From: Gremmenia infestans
Taxonomy: Eukaryota; Ascomycota; Leotiomycetes; Helotiales; Hamatocanthoscyphaceae
Assembly (NCBI GenBank): GCA_032629725.1
Contig: JAFEVB010000022.1
Coordinates: 620,001 to 684,000, forward strand
DNA length: 64,000 bases
Reading direction: 5' to 3'
Of the stretch, positions 57,943 to 64,000 are shown piece by piece (within the stretch, counting starts at the first letter, position 1; the number at the start of each line of letters is the position of its first letter). The position numbers and the translations under genes were made by a program. The notes below the pieces were generated by a model that saw nothing but the letters and a program-made list of their open reading frames with translations, was not told where the DNA came from and searched no databases.

Positions 57943-60389
57943 TTTGGGCATATTTTCAATACTTCACAGTTGACAGCCCCAAGGGCCTTTGAAAACCAAG
58001 GCCTAAGAGCCGTCAGTGTGAAGTAGATAAAGCACGATTAGCGACAGTGTTGCAGAAAGCGAAGCCATCACCATCTATTCATTATCACACGATCCTGCCC
58101 CTGTGCCGCTTCCCCAAACATGAACGTTTTGAGTAATCAATCGTCACTGAGGGGGTGGACATGTAGATCAAACCCCTGCAAGATGTCTATACGGATACGG
58201 CTAGGATGAAGCCGCTATCTAATTGGTCTTTTTACTGGATTGTGTCACCCAGCATAAGAGAGGGGTACGAATCGAGGTTTCCACCCCCTTTACAATACAA
58301 GATCTACACATGGGATGTGGATTGTTCTGGCCGCGTCATCTGATACAGGTTGTTCTGGCCCATGCCTCATCAGGCCATATTCTTAAGAAGTGTTCCAGTG
58401 TTTCAAAATTAGGTATCAAAATCAGACCACAATTTCATGATTCAGCAGTATATAGGCGCCATTGATTATCAAGGTTCAATAGTCGGAAGTTATTCACGTC
58501 CTCAGATCTACAAGCAGTGGGCAGTTTCCCACTGTACTGTCGAGTCTCGGTTCGAGTCTCGAGATGCAACTCAACAACCAACTCATCAATATGCTTCCTC
58601 TCGTCACACTTCCGTCAATCCCTTACTTCTTCCAACTCCCCGAGTGGAAAATAAACGTACGAAGTATTTATGGTAGGATAGGCCATTAAGTAGGCCCGAA
58701 GTAAGCATAAAATATGCTCTGACAATCGAACGATGATCACGCCGAGTGGTACGATTCTCTTCCCGTCCAAAAGATCTCAGAGTCTCACGAGGGTCCTTGT
58801 ATTGTTCTAGATTCTACAGCTTCTAAGAGCCTAAGAGGAGACTCTGGAAACTTGTGGAAAGAGAGAGCATAGAAATGGCACCATGTACGTCGGCGATCGC
58901 CTTTTGGAAAGCTCAACGGAAGTCGGCGAATAATTGACTGTCCCCGAGGGAAAGAGTGAGTTGCAAATACTACGGAGTAATGGCGGGATTCAATGTACAA
59001 TAGAGCAATGCCCAGGCATTTGAAAGAGTCTTGATGACAGGAGTAAAGTAGGAAAGAGTTTGTTGATTTGCTAGCCTACTTTTCATTCAGTCATTCCATG
59101 GTTACATGACAATGACAACACGGCAACTATATACGCACTTCGGACCTAATCCGCAAGCGCTCTTGACTTAGCTATTCTCACAACGCATACAGAAAAGAAG
59201 TCCTGGATTTAATCAACAACCTGAAACTAAATAGCTGGGAATGGCCAACTTATCCTGACTCGAAAGCCTTCCCAGACCTGTCTTCCAAGTGTATTTATAT
59301 AGAATAGCTAGGTGGCTACTCCGTAAACTAGTCGATATCAAGGCTATATTTGTGCGGCTGCAAAACTCCGTCCTTGTAGTCTTCTACTATGCCTTACCTT
59401 AAACTCCCTATATAAATAGGCCGAAGAGCGCATTCCACCTGATGTTTCCTGCGAAAAGTGGCCGAGAGGGGTATCCAAGTCGCGAGAACTGCGATGGGTC
59501 GAGTAGTGTGTAATGTGAAAGGGTTCGAGGAGGATTCGCTCGTGTATGGTTGGGTATTGACCAATGCGTTTGCTGCGTCTGGGGGCTAGCCCTGCAGAAA
59601 CGTTCTTAATGAGTCGGAGCTTTGAGGCGTAGTAATTAGCGGGTGCTCTTGTATATAGACGAAATGGGGATACGGTTCCTTGTGGTGATTGTGATGTTGT
59701 GGTTTGAAAGGGAAGGCTGCGTACTCTGTGATTGTCTCATACCTACGTAATGAAGTCACAGGTAGGTCATGGTCACGGTCACGACGTCAAGGCATGGTAT
59801 TACGAAGGCATGGTTTGGGGGTTTCAAACAATATTCATTACTGATCCACCCTGGTTTTCTGTAGACCCAAAACCCGTGCCCATGTGTCCTGGAGACATAA
59901 GTTTCCCAGCTTGACCAATACCGACAAGAACCTTTTGTGTCGTTGATTTGTTTGACGTAAAGTGGGTTGCCTGGCTGTATATATTCAACGAGAAGTGAAG
60001 TGACGACAGCCAGCCAGTCTTGGTGTTTTGTTTTGTTTCTAGAAGTATTGTTAATATATTGAGCTTTGTATGAGAAGGAGGTAAGTACTTACTAAGATCG
60101 TAGAGTGACCTTGATTGAAGCATATTGTATTTGGTGCATGTTGTGTCTACGAATTTGTGTGTTGTTTTCTAGTACCAGAATTAGCATCTTGTCATCGCAT
60201 CAAAAATAGGTTTGTACTTACGACGACCCAAAGGGTGACCCGGCTTCAATCCATGTTTGAATGTGAAGATCTCTCACTCAGTCTCAGTGGCCTAACGACG
60301 ATCATGCATTGATTGCTATTCCCACGAGGTCTCGACCCGTAGAGAAAAGGTGTTTTTCTGGTCTGTGGCTTGAGAAGTTGGTGGTTGGT
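57943..60389. other. Long intergenic region
   Basis: About 2.4 kb with only short frames. No tRNA, transposon end or strong repeat before about 60390. Confidence 0.45.
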
Positions 60390-61410
60390 GGGTAAGAGAT
60401 GTGAACGCCGTTAGTAAGGAGATGTACTGCGACTTGAACCATTGGCGGAGCAGGATGGGCTCTGAATTGTTGTTTGTTTGTTGGTAGATTGCCATTCTTA
60501 ATAGACTTTGATGAAGTTTGGACGCCATCTTGTCGGTAAGGAGATATGTGTACTGCGACTTGAACCGTTGGCGGAAAGTTGTTGGTCAACTTGTTGTGGA
60601 TGCCACTATCAATGGACTTTGTGAAGCATGATGTTTGCTTTAGAGTTGTGATTTCGACTTGATTTTCTTTTTTGTGGGATGCCATCGATGATGGGCTTGT
60701 GTTTGATCCCTGGAGACATAATCCGAGGGTGTTTTTTTTGGGTGGATCCATTGCAGGATTTTGGAGGCGAGAGTGACAGTCTCTGAACCTGTTTTTTGTT
60801 TTGTTTTGTGCCGTACCGAAATTGGCGTTGTTGATAGAAATCATCTGATTGATGAATGTTATCGATGTCGTTTCCCGCAGCTTCGAGGCGCAGAGATTGG
60901 ACTGTGGATGTGGATGTCATTGAGAGACATTGACGCGGTAGTGTACCGGTTATATTTGTTTGGCCATGTGAATAGGCTTTTGTTCGATTCCCCTGATGTA
61001 TCGAGTTTGCTTTTTGTGGTGCCAATGTAGGACTTGAGGGGCGACTTTTTGTCGATCTGTTTTGTGCCATAGAATGGGCTTTGTTGATAGGAATCTCCAA
61101 AAATGGTGAACTTTATCATGGTGTCGTTTCTCGCAGCTTTGAGGCGCAGAGATTTGACTGTGGAGTGGATGCCATATAGGACTTTGATTCAACAGGAATC
61201 ACCGGACATGGTGAACGTTGTCGATTTATCGTTTCCCGCAGCTTCGAGGCGCAGAGATTTGATAGTGAGTCTCCAAGGATGTGGTCAACTTGTAGAGACA
61301 TATTCCGTATACCGATACAATGGGTTGGATTGTTGATAGAAATCACCTCACGTAGTGATCTTATCGAATTGTCATTTTCCGCAGCTTCGGGGCGCAGAAG
61401 ATTGACGATG
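60390..61410. repeat. Degenerate direct-repeat array downstream of the J-protein gene
   Basis: Four diverged direct copies of a roughly 70-bp unit start at about 60828, 61081, 61192 and 61331. Each has, on the plus strand, a TTGATAGAAATC-like start (shortened in the third copy), a GGTGAAC-like middle, and a well-kept core CCCGCAGCTTCGAGGCGCAG. A second repeated motif, TACTGCGACTTGAACC followed by TTGGCGGA, occurs at 60426 and 60553, 127 bp apart. Short GGACTTTG and GGATGCCA motifs recur between copies. Spacing is uneven (about 105-255 bp). Long stop-poor frames occur on the minus strand in more than one frame, so they are better explained by the repeats' composition than by coding. It lies 3' of the J-protein gene. 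Confidence 0.7.
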
Positions 61411-61538
61411 CCGTAGTAGGTCTTTGGTGCCGTTGGTGGTCGGGCTTTTGTTCCCCTCTAGGAGGTACTCTCGTTTTTTTTTCGTGGATTGATCGGTGAG
61501 CTCGGGTCCTTGTGGACTGTCATGCTTGATGTGTTGTT

Positions 61539-62117
61539 TCAAACTTGCTTCCGGAGCTCTTCGATTTGAGCGAAAATCTCGGCAGCTAGGGCCTTGGCCT
61601 TGCTCATCTTTGGTGTAAGCTCGTAGATGCTCTTGGTGAGCTCGTTGAGGATACTGATCTTCACTTCATCGTTGTCGCCGCCAAAGTCGACGAAGTCCTT
61701 GAATTGTTCTGGGATGATTCCCATCTGGACTTGCTGCCACATTTCCTTGAGTCGTTGAGCTTCTTCTCGTTGGATTTGGATGACCGATGAAATCATGGCC
61801 ATTTTGTTCAGAAGTTCGTCCAAGTGCACAGACTCGGCTGAAGCTTCACGTGGCTGAGGTGGTTGAGGTGGTTGTTCCTCGTGACGAAATCCTTGCTTGC
61901 GCTGTTGGTAGTGAATGTCATATCTTTGACGCGCAATTTCATCTTTGAGCACATCGTGGGCGTTCGAAATCTTTTGGAAGATCTTGGTGGCCTTGGGGTT
62001 GCCCTCATTCTTGTCAGGATGGTGCTTGAGAGCGAGCTTTCGATAACTCTTCGTAATGTCTTTGGACGTGCAGGTTGACTCAAGGCCGAGCACTGCATAG
62101 TGATCTTGAAACCCCAT
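61539..62117 (-). CDS. J-domain (DnaJ/Hsp40) protein
   Basis: Single-exon gene, 192 residues. A J domain occupies about residues 5-70: HYAVLGLESTCTSKDITKSY, KLALKHHPDKNEG with the HPD tripeptide at 33-35, and FQKISNAHDVLKDEIARQRY. In the family HPD stimulates Hsp70 ATPase. After a short Pro/Gln linker (EEQPPQPPQPRE) the C-terminal half is a charged helical region (LLNKMAMISSVIQIQREEAQ, LNELTKSIYELTPKMSKAKA), with no Gly/Phe region or zinc finger, so it is a class C J-protein. Its client is unknown. The 3' side is the degenerate repeat array and the 5' side holds 8-bp and 32-bp tandem repeats, an unusual setting. Confidence 0.88.
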   Translation of the reverse strand: MGFQDHYAVLGLESTCTSKDITKSYRKLALKHHPDKNEGNPKATKIFQKISNAHDVLKDEIARQRYDIHYQQRKQGFRHEEQPPQPPQPREASAESVHLDELLNKMAMISSVIQIQREEAQRLKEMWQQVQMGIIPEQFKDFVDFGGDNDEVKISILNELTKSIYELTPKMSKAKALAAEIFAQIEELRKQV

Positions 62118-62151
62118 TGTGATGTTGTAATGGATACCGTATGATTCGGAG

Positions 62152-62175
62152 ATCCAGTAATCCAGTAATCCAGCA
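62152..62175. repeat. Octamer repeat (ATCCAGYA)3
   Basis: Three tandem ATCCAGTA/ATCCAGCA units 35 bp upstream of the J-protein start codon (gene on the minus strand), so in its leader or core promoter. Confidence 0.75.
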
Positions 62176-62255
62176 ATATAGTGATGCAGTGACCTGAGTA
62201 TGCAGTGACGTGAGGATATACTGATGTGTGGTTAGTAGGGTAGATGGGGATGGAC

Positions 62256-62331
62256 TGAAGTAAGGATGTACTAACATGAGTATGAATTGAAGTAAGGATG
62301 TACTAACATGAGTATGAATTGAAGTAAGGAT
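62256..62331. repeat. 32-bp tandem repeat, 2.4 copies
   Basis: Units start at 62256, 62288 and 62320, exactly 32 bp apart. Two complete copies are identical and the third is partial. The unit begins TGAAGTAAGGATGTACTAAC. It sits in the presumed promoter of the J-protein gene. Identity implies recent duplication. Confidence 0.9.
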
Positions 62332-63736
62332 CAAGTCAAAGTTCAACCTTTGAATTGAAGAAATATATGTAAAAGGAAGAAAGGAAAGTCGAAATGAGAG
62401 GGGACGAGATAATTTCTTATACTCCTAGATCATACTAATTGAGCAAGTGACTCACAGTGACTCACGCATTTCTGACGTTATTTTGAAAAATATTTCTAGA
62501 TATGTTCCTCGTTAGGGTGTATATGGTCTTGATTTGATGGTTTAGTCGTTCTTGAGTTGAAATTGTAAGGGACCTATACCAACGCACGAGACCTTCACCA
62601 TGCCCGAAAAGCTACATCGCTCCGCACTAATTGAGAAAGCCGTGGGAAAATTCCAGATTGCAACCGCTTGGGAAAGGAGAAGGCACACCGGCGCCATTGG
62701 TCTTTACCACAAGTAGTTAATTAACACAATCGTAGCGTTGGCGTGGAAATAAAGTCATTTGGAATATTCTTCATGCGCGGCGTGGAATTCCTGGCATAGA
62801 AAATCGTTTCAGTTGCAAGCTAAGGTAGGAGTAACTATTATTCCGTTTCTTCATATATGTGCGAAGACTAGAGGTCGCTTTCGTACGGGACGCCATTGCC
62901 GGCGCGGGATGGGTTCCAAAGTTGCAATAAACAACAAATTTAGATACAAAATATCTCCAAATAAAAAAAGGCGCAAGACTTTCATGGCCATATCTTACTA
63001 CGAAGACAACTTTTCCCTCGATTCTAATTAATGCTTGTTGGGCTTTTTAGGGCATCGTGTGGTCTTCAAGAATCCTAATCCTCCACAGAAGCTTCGAGCT
63101 TGCATTAGGATACACTACCCGGAAGAATTCGATGCGACCAACATGAAAATTCAATGGATGGGCCAATATAATATCTAGGTAATCGCGTTCTGAGAACTTT
63201 GGAACGCAGATGACAACGTCTTGAAATCTCTGTATTCTGCAACATAAATCTTTACTGGCCTTCAAAATAGCCTAACGAAATTGGTACGCTAGCGAAAAGT
63301 ACAAATTTTCAGAAATATGACGATATAAACCAAACCCGCCTTCGAAAAAGATGGTAGTCAACGCGGTTTATACCTTACTTGTGACGCATGCAAGCATACT
63401 TACCTAGGTAGCGGCTTCCTTCTTGACTAATGACCATGGCCACGAGTAAATGAATTTTTTTGATGGCAATTCAGTTCACTAGAACCATTGATAATCTATT
63501 CAAGGCGCAGGAGGACTGTGATTGGCTGCTACAGCAGGGCCGCGATTATTCTTGAGAAATATATCTTCATATACGTTTTATAAAGGAAGTAGGTTTTGAT
63601 GGGCGTTGGATTTGACTTCTACAGTGCGACTGTAGCCGAGAATCTAAATCCTAGCCCATTTGAAAATAACGCGATGCGTTTCACACCACTTCAACATACC
63701 TAGGCAGACATCACAACAGCAGATACAGAACTTCAA
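62332..63736. other. Intergenic region
   Basis: About 1.4 kb. Short frames at 62759-63031 (+) and 63047-63265 (-) show no motif. No RNA gene or repeat recognised. Confidence 0.4.
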
Positions 63737-63919
63737 ATGCAACTGGCTCTAGAGTGAGTGACCTTGTGCTTCTTCTGGCCCAGTCGGGAGATTTTGCACC
63801 GACCTGGGGCCTGCAGGTTCTCCACCGCCATTGAAGATCTCCCCGCCTCAATGCAACGGAAGAAACTGGAGCTCGTGGAGAAAAGGGCTCCGTTGAGGAG
63901 AATATCTCACGAGTTCTGA
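63737..63919 (+). CDS. Possible small or partial two-exon gene
   Basis: ATG at 63737 opens 17 bases to a GTGAGT donor at 63754. Acceptor CAG at 63816 leads in phase to an open stretch ending at 63919, giving 39 residues (MQLALEFSTAIEDLPASMQR and a Lys/Arg-rich tail). The frame is also open upstream to about 63704 behind a TAG acceptor, so this may be the last exons of a larger or decayed gene. No family is recognised. Confidence 0.25.
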
Positions 63920-64000
63920 GGCTTGTAAGTCGCTGTTTTCAGACTATTGCCCCAAGTAATTTGTCTATGAGTGAGTATCGTATCTTCCATTTCCTGCCTC

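Noticed and set aside
60302..61192. Several minus-strand ORFs of 80-180 codons
   Set aside because: They overlap in different frames within the degenerate repeat array and share repeat-derived words (e.g. LCASKLRET), so openness comes from the repeats. Coding is not excluded but not supported.

Overview
This is a gene-dense stretch of nuclear DNA from a filamentous ascomycete (Pezizomycotina). A helotialean (Leotiomycetes) fungus is plausible, but that placement is a guess. The evidence is protein-level similarity to fungal housekeeping families, many short introns (about 41-145 nt) with GT..AG ends and CTAAC/CTGAC branch sites, pyrimidine-rich 5' regions, and secreted or fungal-type enzymes such as a GH5 mannanase and a GMC oxidoreductase. 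Splice models were built by hand and nearly all close in frame. No transposon, CRISPR array, operon or obvious biosynthetic cluster was seen.

Layout. 0-4.4 kb: a twin-Cx9C mitochondrial protein (CMC4 type) and the nucleoporin Nup84/Nup107. 4.4-6.4 kb: intergenic, with one possible 54-residue ORF. 6.4-9.4 kb: a 968-residue AT-hook, Q/S/P-rich nuclear protein. 10.6-12.3 kb (minus): an F-box protein. 14.8-15.7 kb: the ESCRT-I subunit Vps37. 18.8-21.0 kb: a GMC oxidoreductase with eight exons. 21.3-26.8 kb: uncharacterised genes, one with a disrupted frame. 27.4-28.1 kb (minus): a dual-specificity-phosphatase-like protein whose catalytic Cys is Ser. 29.5-35.4 kb: divergent mitochondrial prolyl-tRNA synthetase and MAK21/Noc1. 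35.6-36.5 kb (minus): a five-exon small protein. 37.5-38.4 kb: a membrane-anchored hotdog thioesterase. 39.0-41.5 kb: convergent APS kinase and V-ATPase subunit C. 43.2-44.6 kb: an unknown basic protein. 46.6-47.7 kb (minus): Per1 of GPI-anchor remodelling. 48.0 kb: a 3'-truncated tRNA-Ala relic. 50.0-51.6 kb: an unknown protein. 52.1-52.5 kb: an orphan SET-domain fragment. 53.1-54.2 kb: an unknown helical protein. 54.8-56.4 kb (minus): a secreted GH5 mannanase. 57.4-57.9 kb (minus): a small unknown protein. 60.4-62.3 kb: a degenerate repeat array next to a J-domain protein. 63.7 kb: a possible gene fragment.

The genes are mostly unrelated housekeeping functions (nuclear transport, mitochondrial translation, ribosome assembly, sulfate assimilation, vacuolar acidification, ESCRT sorting, GPI maturation). 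They are mixed with lineage-restricted proteins, mainly beyond 48 kb, where gene relics and repeats also gather. The most unusual items are the Cys-to-Ser phosphatase, the repeat array at 60.4-61.4 kb, the truncated intron-bearing tRNA, the SET fragment and the broken frame near 26.4 kb. None of them clearly forms a new multi-gene system.
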